From: JACDAE01 sp963717195
GTDB lineage: Bacteria > Chloroflexota > Ktedonobacteria > Ktedonobacterales > Ktedonobacteraceae
Assembly: GCA_963717195.1 (NCBI GenBank)
Contig: CAVQVR010000020.1
Span: 62,001 to 126,000, forward strand
Length of the DNA stretch: 64,000 nt
Direction: 5' to 3'
Below are positions 8,747-16,919 of this stretch, one piece after another. Position 1 is the first letter of the stretch, and the number at the start of each line of letters is the position of its first letter. The notes beneath the pieces were generated by a model. That model worked only from the letters and a program-made list of their open reading frames with translations. It did no database searches and was not told the DNA's origin. The position numbers and the translations under genes are program-made.

Positions 8747-9684
8747 CTCAGCTTTATGATTGCCGTGACGCGTTTGAAGATACGCTGCGCAAGTTGGCCT
8801 CCCAGGACCAACGCATCGTGGCCGTGGTCAACGATTCGGTTGGTTCGAGTAAACTGACTCAATTCGGCAAAGATTACCCAAAGCGTCTTGTCAACGTTGG
8901 TATCGCTGAGCAAAACATGGTTGGCGTGGGGGCCGGGCTGGCAAATGGAGGACTTATTCCCTTTGTCTGTGGTGCAGCTCCCTTCCTTACCGGGCGAGCG
9001 CTTGAACAGATCAAGGCCGATCTCGCCTACTCGAATGCAAATGTAAAGCTTTGTGGTATGAGTAGCGGTATGGCTTACGGCGAACTGGGCCCGACGCATC
9101 ATTCTATCGAAGATATTGCCTGGTTGCGGGCCATCGCCAACATGACGGTCATTGTGCCAGCCGACCCGGTCGAGACCACACAAGCTGTTCAAATGGCTGC
9201 AAGTACCAGCGGGCCGATGTTCCTGCGCATCAGTCGTCTGCCTGTACCGATAGTGCATGAGGCAGGGTATCGCTTCATGCCCGGCAAGGCAGCGCTTTTG
9301 CGCGATGGTGGTGATATTACGCTGATTGCTATCGGAGTGCTCGTTTCGCGAGCATTGGAAGCCGCTGATATGCTTGCTGCTAGAGGTATTCAAGCCCGTG
9401 TCCTCAACATGTCTACCGTCCGTCCGCTGGATAGGGAGGCTGTGCTGGCGGCTGCAACCGAAACAGGCGGAATTGTCACAGTGGAAGAACATACCGTGTT
9501 CGGTGGTCTGGGTAGCGCAGTGGCAGAAGTGGTTGTTACGACCTGTCCCGTGCCCATGCGTATTCTGGGAGTACCCGGCGTTTTCGCCCCCACAGGCTCG
9601 GCTTCGTGGCTGTTACAATACTTTGGTCTCACCGCGCAAGGTATCTTCGATGCGGCCCTGGAGCTGTTAGAAGTAAAGGTTTAG
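8743..9684 (+). CDS. Transketolase-like subunit, C-terminal (pyrimidine-binding) half
   Basis: A 313-residue protein with the Transket_pyr domain (VGIAEQNMVGVGAGLANGG, where the Glu of AEQNM activates ThDP; key residues AEQNMVG) followed by the C-terminal transketolase domain (GGDITLIAIGVLVSRALEAAD). Its ATG overlaps the stop of the N-terminal half. Together they transfer a two-carbon ketol unit to an aldose phosphate such as glyceraldehyde 3-phosphate. The family also includes DXP-synthase-like proteins, but the split form and sugar operon favour a catabolic transketolase. Confidence 0.9.
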   Translation: MTQLYDCRDAFEDTLRKLASQDQRIVAVVNDSVGSSKLTQFGKDYPKRLVNVGIAEQNMVGVGAGLANGGLIPFVCGAAPFLTGRALEQIKADLAYSNANVKLCGMSSGMAYGELGPTHHSIEDIAWLRAIANMTVIVPADPVETTQAVQMAASTSGPMFLRISRLPVPIVHEAGYRFMPGKAALLRDGGDITLIAIGVLVSRALEAADMLAARGIQARVLNMSTVRPLDREAVLAAATETGGIVTVEEHTVFGGLGSAVAEVVVTTCPVPMRILGVPGVFAPTGSASWLLQYFGLTAQGIFDAALELLEVKV

Positions 9685-9689
9685 AGAAG

Positions 9690-11186
9690 ATGAAGCGCAA
9701 AAGCGGCAATATATTAACGATCGATCAGGGCACGACCAACACAAAGGTGTTGCTCGTCAATGCGAGTGGGGAAGTAATTGCTCAGGCCGTGCGGGCGGTG
9801 AGGCAGAGCTATCCTCAACCTGCCTGGGTGGAGCAAGATGTGGATCTCCTCTGGCAGAGTGTACGCGAAGCGATTGACGAGTGCCTTCTCGCTAGCAGCG
9901 ATCCGCGACCAGAGGCTATCGCTATCACAAATCAGCGCGAATCGGTGTTACTGTGGGAGCGCGAGAGTGGGCGAGCTGTGAGTCCTGTTATCGTATGGCA
10001 GTGCCGTAGGACGGCAGACTTTTGCTCGCAGTTGCGCACGAGAGGGCTGGAGCCATTTTTAAAGGAGCGGACCGGACTGGCCGTTGATCCTCTTTTCTCG
10101 GCAAGCAAGATGAACTGGCTACTCAATCATGGAACAGGCAATCATCAGCGAGCCGAGCAGGGAGAATTGTGCCTGGGGACGATAGATAGCTGGCTTCTCT
10201 GGCATTTAACAGGTGGGAAGGTACATGCTTGCGATCTCACAAATGCTTCCCGTACCCAGGTGTTTAATATTCACAAACTGGATTGGGACGAAGATTTGCT
10301 CAATCTGTTCAACATTCCCCGCGTAGCTCTGCCAGAAGTACAGCCTTCCCGTGCCAACTTTGGCAGCAGCATAGCGCTAGGGCAGCTAGCGGAAGGTGTA
10401 CCCATTGTCGCTCTCATTGGTGATTCTCACGCTGCATTGTTTGGTCAGGCTGGCTTTCTTCACGGTTCGGTGAAAGCTACCTATGGCACCGGTTCCTCTT
10501 TGATGGCACCTACTCCTGCTGCGGTATTGTCAAAACACGGCCTTTCGACTACAATAGCCTGGGCGCTTGATCGAGAGCGCATAACCTATGCGCTGGAAGG
10601 CAATATTTCCGTAACCGGGGCGGCTGTGCAATGGCTGGGCGAGTTTCTTGGCTTAGAGAACCCTGCTGAGGAGGTTGCCAGGCTGGCGGAGCGCGTCGAA
10701 AGCGCGGAGGGTCTCTACCTGGTGCCAGCCTTTGTGGGCCTGGGTGCACCCTACTGGAACCAGGCGGCACGTGGCATCATCAGTGGGATTACACGCGGTT
10801 CGACAGCCGCACATCTGGCCCGTGCAACCATCGAAGCGATAGCCTACCAGGTCCGTGACGTTTTTGACATTATGCAGCTTGAAGCAGGGGCAGAACTCAA
10901 AGTGCTGCTTGCTGATGGCGGGGCCAGTCGCAACACTCTGCTGATGCAGTTTCAGGCCGACATCATCGAACGTCCTGTGCTACAGAATACGTCGACTGAT
11001 GCATCCGCTCTTGGTGCTGCGTATCTCGCTGGTCTTGCAATAGGCTGGTGGCAGACGCTCGATGAGATCATGCAGCTACCCAGGCCGCAAGCCAGATTTG
11101 AAGCGCGTATGTCTACGCAGGATCGCGAAGTGCTTTACGCGGGCTGGCAAACGGCTGTTGCCCGTGCAACTCTTGAGAGCACATAG
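9690..11186 (+). CDS. FGGY-family carbohydrate kinase
   Basis: A 498-residue ATP-dependent sugar or polyol kinase. The ATG at 9690, five bases after the previous stop, gives the canonical N-terminal phosphate motif TIDQGTTNTK; the frame extends upstream to 9606 but that overlaps the transketolase gene. Features include ITNQRESVLLWERESGRAVSP, the FGGY_N signature GTIDSWLLWHLTGG, the catalytic-Asp region GDSHAALFGQ, and the C-terminal ADGGASRNTLLMQ ATP-binding motif (read in short blocks). It resembles glycerol kinase most in text, but the operon lacks glycerol genes. It likely phosphorylates the ketose made by the isomerase before cleavage by the transketolase. Confidence 0.85.
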   Translation: MKRKSGNILTIDQGTTNTKVLLVNASGEVIAQAVRAVRQSYPQPAWVEQDVDLLWQSVREAIDECLLASSDPRPEAIAITNQRESVLLWERESGRAVSPVIVWQCRRTADFCSQLRTRGLEPFLKERTGLAVDPLFSASKMNWLLNHGTGNHQRAEQGELCLGTIDSWLLWHLTGGKVHACDLTNASRTQVFNIHKLDWDEDLLNLFNIPRVALPEVQPSRANFGSSIALGQLAEGVPIVALIGDSHAALFGQAGFLHGSVKATYGTGSSLMAPTPAAVLSKHGLSTTIAWALDRERITYALEGNISVTGAAVQWLGEFLGLENPAEEVARLAERVESAEGLYLVPAFVGLGAPYWNQAARGIISGITRGSTAAHLARATIEAIAYQVRDVFDIMQLEAGAELKVLLADGGASRNTLLMQFQADIIERPVLQNTSTDASALGAAYLAGLAIGWWQTLDEIMQLPRPQARFEARMSTQDREVLYAGWQTAVARATLEST

Positions 11187-11210
11187 TTTCACTCGAAAGG
11201 AACAACCAGA

Positions 11211-12215
11211 GTGGCGCGAATAGACGAACTCCGCCTGATGACAAAGGTTGCTCATCTCTACTATGGACAGGATATGACACAGCCAGAGATCGCCGCTCAG
11301 CTAGATCTCTCGCAGGCCACGGTCTCGCGTCTTTTGAAACGCGCCAAACAGGAGCAGATAGTGCGTGTGACGGTCAATGTGCCTCATGGTATTTACTCCG
11401 GGCTGGAGGAGGAACTACAGAAAATATACGGATTGAAAGAAGCCGTTGTGGTGGACAGTGTTGAACATAACGATCAGATATTGCGCGACATAGGCGCAGC
11501 CGCTGCCTACTACCTGGAGACGACACTGCATGCGGGCGAAATGATTGGTGTCTCCTCCTGGAGCGCAACACTGCTGGCGATGGTCGATGCATTGCAACCA
11601 CTCTCCCGTCCATCACGCATACGGGTGTTACAGATACTGGGTGGTCTGGGCAACCCTTCAGCCGAAGTGTATGCTACTCGCCTCGTCGGTAGGCTGGCAA
11701 ACCTGATGCGAGGCGAGGCAATGCTCTTGCCTGCTCCTGGCGTCGTCGGTTCGCCTGAAGCCTTACCTATATTGCTGGAAGACCGCTATGTTCGCGACGC
11801 TATGTCTTTGTTCGACCAGGTAACCATCGCACTGGTTGGCATTGGTACGCTAGAACCATCGGGCTTGCTTGCCAGTAGTGGCAACATTTTCTCGCCGGAG
11901 GAATTGAACATGCTGCGTGCAGCCGGAGCAGTTGGTGATATCTGCCTGCGGTTTTTTGATGCCTCTGGCATTCCTGTCGCAACATTACTCGATGAGCGCG
12001 TGATCGGCATGAAACTGGACCAATTGCGACACGTGAAACGATCGGTGGGCATTGCTGGTGGAAAGCAGAAGTTGAACGCAATTCGTGGAGCGTTGCAAGG
12101 TCACCTCATTAACGTATTGATCACAGATAGCTTCACTGCTCAGCATCTGCTTGAGAGCACCAGAGTCGTCGACCCTGCACCTTCTCCTATTCAATCTCCC
12201 TCGCAACCTGTGTAG
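11211..12215 (+). CDS. SorC-family sugar-responsive transcriptional regulator
   Basis: A 334-residue regulator. The N-terminal winged helix (DMTQPEIAAQLDLSQATVSRLLKRAKQE, residues about 20-50; core SQATVSRLLKRA) precedes a sugar-phosphate-binding domain that starts near residue 60 and has GVSSWSATLLAM and LGGLGNPSAEVYATRL patterns typical of SorC/DeoR-type sensors. The GTG start follows GAAAGGA, 24 bases after the kinase stop, so it is the last gene of the rightward operon and probably autoregulated. The paired 13-base inverted repeats at 6607 and 6772 are its likely targets. Confidence 0.88.
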   Translation: MARIDELRLMTKVAHLYYGQDMTQPEIAAQLDLSQATVSRLLKRAKQEQIVRVTVNVPHGIYSGLEEELQKIYGLKEAVVVDSVEHNDQILRDIGAAAAYYLETTLHAGEMIGVSSWSATLLAMVDALQPLSRPSRIRVLQILGGLGNPSAEVYATRLVGRLANLMRGEAMLLPAPGVVGSPEALPILLEDRYVRDAMSLFDQVTIALVGIGTLEPSGLLASSGNIFSPEELNMLRAAGAVGDICLRFFDASGIPVATLLDERVIGMKLDQLRHVKRSVGIAGGKQKLNAIRGALQGHLINVLITDSFTAQHLLESTRVVDPAPSPIQSPSQPV

Positions 12216-12354
12216 CACTCATAGGGCAGAATAATGTCGGCCTGGGCGTAACGCCATTTGCAGGGTTTCTTGCTCCATCTACTCATCAAAGAGATCTCTT
12301 CCGCTCTTTTCTCTCCACTTTTTGAACGTGTAAATGGCAAGGCCAGAGGCGGGT

Positions 12355-12713
12355 TCAATCACTCACACTGCACGTGCAGTCAGACCCTTGCTCCTGTAAA
12401 TACCAGCAGATCAGGGTCCAACCCTTAGTGAACCTCGCCCCTACAAAGGACAACTGAACCTTGAGAGAGTAGCTACGCGCTATAACACTTTGAACGCTAT
12501 GCAGGGTCACCTGAGCTACCTGAGAAGCGCTATATGCATTTACTGTCTTGTGGAGGGCACCGTCGATATAGACATCGACCTCCCCGTGATCAGGGTGGGT
12601 TTCCGTAATGTACTCGATGCCTGTCCCGTTAAAGGTGTAGGATACCGAGCTCGTAAGATTTCTGCACAGACAACACATTATCAGGGCGACAAAGAGAGCT
12701 ATCCGCTTTTCAT
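12355..12713 (-). pseudogene. Remnant of a small secreted carbohydrate-binding-like protein
   Basis: The minus-strand frame contains YTFNGTGIEYITETHPDHG and VDVYIDGALHKTVNAYS (quoted as short blocks), a beta-sandwich pattern I associate with modules appended to secreted glycosidases. An ATG at 12713 preceded by AAGGATAGT starts MKSG then stops; one added base there would give MK-KRIALFVALIMCC, a proper signal peptide, continuing in the domain frame. The 3' end runs through a GTAGGGGC-type repeat-like stretch (about 12430) and loses domain similarity. This points to a decayed gene. The assignment is by pattern only. Confidence 0.5.
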
Positions 12714-12871
12714 GTTCACTATCCTTTCTTTTCCTGAACTATGTAGGAATTTCTAAACCTTTCTTCGGTTACTTATCCTGGAAGATTTGAACCCCTTCCC
12801 TTTAGAAGATAGCAGATGAAGCGAAAGAATGACATATCATAAACCTGACAGAGAGTAGTCATCAATTATCA

Positions 12872-14314
12872 TCAGGTCACTATAGCTTCAGAGCATGTAA
12901 CAGCAGTTTGTTCAGCAAGAGACCATTGAGAAACACCAGATGTCCCGATCTTTAGGATCTGTTCCGCCCATTGCCGGCATAGAGACTCATCCAATTGCCC
13001 TTTCAGTACAGTTTGTACCAGGCGATGGATACCCAATGTTCTGGTTTCACTCGTGCGACGGATGAGGGAGGAGGAGAGCAGTTCTTTGAGGAGCATATTG
13101 AATTGCAACGCGTTTGAAATGAGCGGTTGTAAAAGTGGACGAGAAGCATGTTCCAGAAACATTGCTTCTGGAATGGCATCGGGGGCCAGGAAACAACAAA
13201 GGGTCAAGAGGTCGGCAGCCGCAGAATTTTTTTCTTAAATCTTCTTAACTGCAAGGGAAAAAGTTTCTACGACAGAGAGAGGATGATCTGTACAGAAGCC
13301 TCGTTCGTCTAACAACTGGAGAGGATGCTCCTGAAAGAGGTGAAGGAACTCAGCGAGGCTACACTTATGTTCGGCAATGTAAGCTCCAGCTTGATCGAGC
13401 GCAAGAGGAAGACCATCCATGATTTGCGCAATTTTTTGAGCAATAAGCGCATCGGCTGGCGCGATCTGTTCTGGAGAAGCTCCTCGTTCAAGAAACTGTG
13501 CTCGCTGAAGTAACAACTGAGTTGCTTCCACCTGACTCATCGGCTCAAGTTCAAGAGGCAAAGCGATCATTCCCAGTGTTGCTCTCTGTGTAGTCAGCAG
13601 AAGAGTACTATTGCGTGCAGCAGGGAGAAATCCTTTGACGAGCTCAGGATCTTCGATGTCATCAAAAATCAGTAACCAATGTTTATGCGTATGAAGCCAG
13701 CGTTTCACGGCATTCAGCATACGGTTCTGATCCTGGTCATCCTTTTCGGGGAGATTCAACATAGCAGCGATAGAGGAAAAGTCGGCGAGGATATTTTCCC
13801 TGCTGCCCGCATCAATCCAGAAGATGGCGTCGTATGCTGAGGCAGAACGATAGACATATTCCAGCGCGATTTGCGTCTTGCCAATCCCACCGGGACCAGA
13901 GAGAGCATACGATTGGGCAAATGCCCCATTTTTCTTCTTTTGCAACATTTCATGTAAGAAAAGTAATATCTCTTCATGACCAGTAAAGAAAGGATTGCGC
14001 TGATAGGGAACATGCCAATAGTGAGGGGCATCTCCGAGGGAAAGTACAGGTGCATTCTGAACGCCGTTCTGCTGGAATGCATGGTCTGGGCTCTCTTCCT
14101 CTCGAAATAATCCTAATTCCGCGCTACTTTTGCCAAAGAGTTCGCAGAGTTTTTGGCGATAGTGAAGACAGGGAACGAGAATGCCCCGTTCCCAGCGGCT
14201 TACATTCAAGCTGGTAGTGTTGATCTTTTCCGTAACATCGGCCTGAGTCCAATTCCGCATAAGGCGCAAGTTTTTCAAGTAGTAATTTGGCTGGGCTTCT
14301 TCTACCTTTTTCAT
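12872..14314 (-). pseudogene. HTH-NB-ARC (STAND) protein gene with in-frame stop and lost C-terminus
   Basis: The start at 14314 (MKKVEEAQ) gives an XRE-type HTH (RNWTQADVTEKINTT..VSRWERG, residues 20-44), a linker, then an NB-ARC NTPase: P-loop GPGGIGKT (140-147), Walker B LLIFDDIED, the GLPLALDQAGAYI motif. A TAA at 13237-13235 interrupts the frame after FSLAVKKI; reading on in the same frame gives ...SAAADLLTLCCFLAPDAIPEAMFLEHA, the expected winged-helix region, down to a stop at 12872. The usual TPR sensor repeats are absent. So it is a single nonsense plus 3' truncation. Such proteins are regulators or immune-like NTPases in Ktedonobacteria. It may still make a 359-residue HTH-NTPase fragment. 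Confidence 0.8.
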
Positions 14315-14540
14315 AGTTGCGTGCTTTCTTTCATAACGATTGTAAGAGCCTTCGAGTGAAGAAGGTGTGATTTTATGTCCCAAGTATGCATTGAGGAGGT
14401 AAAAAAATAGACTCATCTGGGGTCTGTTATGGGGCCATCTTGCGAAGGAGGGGGTCACGCAAGGGGTCACTTTGCCTATTTTGCCTTTTTTAGCTATACT
14501 GTTATAGAGAATACAACAGAGAACAACTGGAAGGAAAAGG

Positions 14541-14771
14541 ATGTCCCCGATGGAACAGCCCGAGAAGAAGCGAGCTAATCAGCAATTGCGTGCAGAACGC
14601 CTTCGTCGGCACTGGTCACAACAAGAACTGGCAGATCGATTGGGAACCCCCGTTACCTCAGTCAAGCGCTGGGAACGAAAAGCGAACACCCCAAGTGCCT
14701 ATTTTCGCATAAAACTCATGGCCCTTTTTGGCAAGAATGCTGAGGAACTGGGCTTTTTCCTTGCCATTTAA
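14541..14771 (+). CDS. Small HTH protein (orphan N-terminus of an HTH-NB-ARC type gene)
   Basis: A 76-residue protein that begins at an ATG after GGAAGGAAAAGG. It is almost only an XRE-type HTH: LRRHWSQQELADRLGTPVTSVKRWERK, followed by the LMALFGKNAEELGFF tail that normally links to an NB-ARC domain in this family (compare LCELFGKSSAELGLF in the divergent gene at 14314). It stops there. It therefore looks like the severed head of a STAND regulator and may act as a free DNA-binding protein. Its last 114 bases overlap, antisense, the 3' end of the adaptor-like gene 14658-15341. Confidence 0.6.
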   Translation: MSPMEQPEKKRANQQLRAERLRRHWSQQELADRLGTPVTSVKRWERKANTPSAYFRIKLMALFGKNAEELGFFLAI

Positions 14772-15341
14772 CTGTGACAGTACTATCAAGGTTTGTTCCC
14801 GAACTGCGCTCCGGGCAGCTTCGTTTTCTAGTGAAAACTGTTTATTTAAGAGAGTTGGTAACATCTTATCAATGTATGCCTGGTAATTCGTAAGCTTTTG
14901 ATTATCTGTTGGTGAGGAGCCAATGTACATTTTGGTTTCATGATGATCACCACCATATTGGGTATACTTATGATGGTCACCAGTGCTCTGGATTATAGGC
15001 TGGTTTCCACCGATGTTCACGTTGCCGTATTTACCCTGTTGCTGTTGTACCAACCCCAATATATATTGTGCAGCAGCGAGTAGCTCTCTATCCCGCTCTG
15101 CTCCCATGGCAGCAATCTCCTCCTGAAGGGTCTTTTTGCGACCATCCGACGTGGGTTTAGCCTCCAATTTGGCAAGAGCCTCTACCACGTCACTCCTCGA
15201 CCCTAATTTCTTCGTGAGCAGCTTCTTGAGCTTGTTGTACCCATCGGTGATGGTAGCTTTGCTTGTCTCTGTGAGGCCACTGGTGGCTCCTGCTGATATC
15301 GCTGCAAGTGCAGCGATGATAGCTTTAGTAATTGGATCCAT
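14658..15341 (-). CDS. Adaptor-like protein (paralogue 2, complete)
   Basis: A 227-residue protein that starts at the ATG 15341-15339 with a GAGG site upstream. The N-terminal part (1-95) is a helical domain, MDPITKAIIAALAAISAGA..., ending in GAERDRELLAAAQYILGLV. The middle (96-140) is polar and beta-like, NVNIGGNQPII..TGDHHKYTQYGGDHHE. The C-terminal part (145-210) resembles a module often found in front of pentapeptide repeats (Y..Y...M...LL.........A..R.QTL.VLSQLNGKEKAQFL). No enzyme motif is present. It may be a signalling adaptor linked to STAND systems; this is inference from architecture. The tail after KKGHEF runs through the opposite-strand HTH gene and may not be its original ending. 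Confidence 0.65.
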   Translation of the reverse strand: MDPITKAIIAALAAISAGATSGLTETSKATITDGYNKLKKLLTKKLGSRSDVVEALAKLEAKPTSDGRKKTLQEEIAAMGAERDRELLAAAQYILGLVQQQQGKYGNVNIGGNQPIIQSTGDHHKYTQYGGDHHETKMYIGSSPTDNQKLTNYQAYIDKMLPTLLNKQFSLENEAARSAVREQTLIVLSQLNGKEKAQFLSILAKKGHEFYAKIGTWGVRFSFPALD

Positions 15342-15811
15342 CGAATTATTTCCTCTCTTATCTTGGTTTTCCTGAGGCGATGGTAGAGTGTCATATTCTC
15401 TTTTACATCGTGAACCGTGTCTCCTCCATTGCAGCAATGGTCTCACAGTAGAGTATATCGGCATCAGTTGATGAAGAAAAGTGTAATGGTACTTTTATCG
15501 CAATCGTTCGGCTTGTTTCTATTCAGGAGGCGCAGCAACGTTACATAAGGCGGATGTAGGATTGCTTCTCCCGGGTGGGTCAGCAGGTCTTTGGTTTCCT
15601 GGTCAACACGGAAAGATGGGAGAGGCAATAAATAAGTACTGATGTTCGGGAAGCAGTGCTTATTTGTTGAATTTCTAAAAGTGTGAGTTTATTCACTTCC
15701 GCAAGATGCAATTCTCCCTTAAAATGGGGCAGGCAAGCGGCTATACTCAAAACAAGCGAAAAAATAAGAGCCAACTTTTTGCAAGGGATTTATTGAAAGG
15801 ATTATTGAAGC
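15342..15811. other. Divergent intergenic region of copy 2
   Basis: A 470-base spacer between the adaptor-like and secreted-protein genes, nearly identical to copy 1 apart from the missing 290 bases. A 64-codon minus-strand frame (15580-15774) exists in both copies, but most substitutions between copies change the amino acid, so it is not treated as a gene. Confidence 0.5.
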
Positions 15812-16618
15812 ATGAAAATGCATTTCAAACGTACATTATTCTTCTCATTTTGTCTGGCAGTCCTCTTGCTGGCGCTCGGTACCGTTCCCAAGAGCTATGC
15901 GGCGGCACTTGCTCCCAGTAAAGTGCTCTCTGGGGAACCCTGCGATCCGAGTGAACCTCAGAATACGGGGATTTCCTATGACGCCAATGCTTATGTCACG
16001 GCCCAGACCGATGATACACTGAGTCCCCGCGCGATGGGGATGTTTAGTATTGCAGGATCGAGTGCGCCAACGATTGGCGCGTGGGCGTGTATGGATGATG
16101 GTACGGTTGCCCTGGATGTGGGCAATGTAGGGGCTGGCTGGTACAATGTGCAGACCACCGTGAATGGAATAACAACTCAGACGACACCGAACTCCAATGT
16201 GTTTAACTTTGTTAACCATATGCAGATCGAACTCTATCTACAAATGGACCAGCAATACACCTTCCAGGTGCAATCCTGCTCGCGTACATTGTGGTGGACA
16301 TTCTGTAGCGCGTGGTCGCCCACCGTCAGCCTGACGACGGCTGCGAACTCGTATTGTCAGAATGGGTATGTCTGGCGCGAGGCCGCTACGTTTGACCATG
16401 TGTGTGTAACCCCTGACCAGCGCTCACAGGCTGCGTATGATAATAGTCAGGCCCCATCGCGTGTAAATCCTTATGGTGCTTATGGTCCTCAATCGTGCGT
16501 CTCTGGCTATGTCTGGCGCCAGGCGTTCGGCGGCGACTATGTCTGTGTGACTCCCGGAGAGCGCTCACAGGCTGCGTATGATAACAGTCAGGCCATTGCT
16601 CGCATCGTCGCATTATAG
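15812..16618 (+). CDS. Secreted protein with two C-terminal GYVWR..VCVTP repeats (paralogue 2)
   Basis: A 268-residue paralogue of the protein at 1009-1818. It has the same signal peptide (MKMHFKRTLFFSFCLAVLLL..VPKSYAA in pieces), the same central region and the same two Cys-paired C-terminal units. A GGATT-type ribosome site lies upstream. A stem-loop at 16627-16659 follows the stop. Reading frame and repeats are intact, so both copies appear functional. The role outside the cell is unknown. Confidence 0.8.
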   Translation: MKMHFKRTLFFSFCLAVLLLALGTVPKSYAAALAPSKVLSGEPCDPSEPQNTGISYDANAYVTAQTDDTLSPRAMGMFSIAGSSAPTIGAWACMDDGTVALDVGNVGAGWYNVQTTVNGITTQTTPNSNVFNFVNHMQIELYLQMDQQYTFQVQSCSRTLWWTFCSAWSPTVSLTTAANSYCQNGYVWREAATFDHVCVTPDQRSQAAYDNSQAPSRVNPYGAYGPQSCVSGYVWRQAFGGDYVCVTPGERSQAAYDNSQAIARIVAL

Positions 16619-16626
16619 GGCATGCA

Positions 16627-16659
16627 TCCTGCGACCTCAACACTAGAGAGGTCGCAGGA
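16627..16659 (+). terminator. Stem-loop after the secreted-protein gene
   Basis: A perfect 12-base inverted repeat (TCCTGCGACCTC / GAGGTCGCAGGA) with a 9-base loop starts 9 bases after the stop codon. There is no U-run, so termination may be inefficient or the hairpin may only stabilise the 3' end. The equivalent position after copy 1 lacks it. Confidence 0.5.
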
Positions 16660-16804
16660 ACACACATCAATGTCTAACGATACTTCACAAGCCCTGAAAA
16701 AAGTGCCCACTAGACTTGATTATGCAAAGCAAAACTGTTATATATACATGTATATGTCTATTTCACTATTTGCCTTGCGAATATCTTCCTTTTATTTATA
16801 CCTC

Positions 16805-16838
16805 ATAAGGAATTATGCACGATAAGGAATTATGCACG
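16805..16838. repeat. 17-base tandem duplication
   Basis: ATAAGGAATTATGCACG occurs twice in tandem in the spacer 16619-16919, upstream of the pseudokinase gene. No other structure was seen in that spacer apart from the stem-loop at 16627. Confidence 0.6.
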
Positions 16839-16919
16839 ATTTTTTTATTCAGTCAAGGAAGCGGCTAGCTTTTATTTTTGACAGGCACTATTATTGCTCA
16901 AAAGGAGGGGCTCTCCCTG

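Larger units (their letters stand above)
15093..16618. repeat. Direct repeat module, copy 2
   Basis: This is the second copy of the module at 1-1818 in the same orientation. It contains the start of the adaptor-like gene, a shorter 470-base spacer and the complete secreted-protein gene. The two copies are about 15.1 kb apart and enclose the sugar-use operons plus the decayed STAND genes, so homologous recombination between them could delete or amplify about 15 kb. Confidence 0.88.

Noticed and set aside
1..16618. Insertion-sequence origin of the duplicated module
   Set aside because: No transposase gene or terminal inverted repeats in either copy; the genes encode an adaptor-like and a secreted protein.
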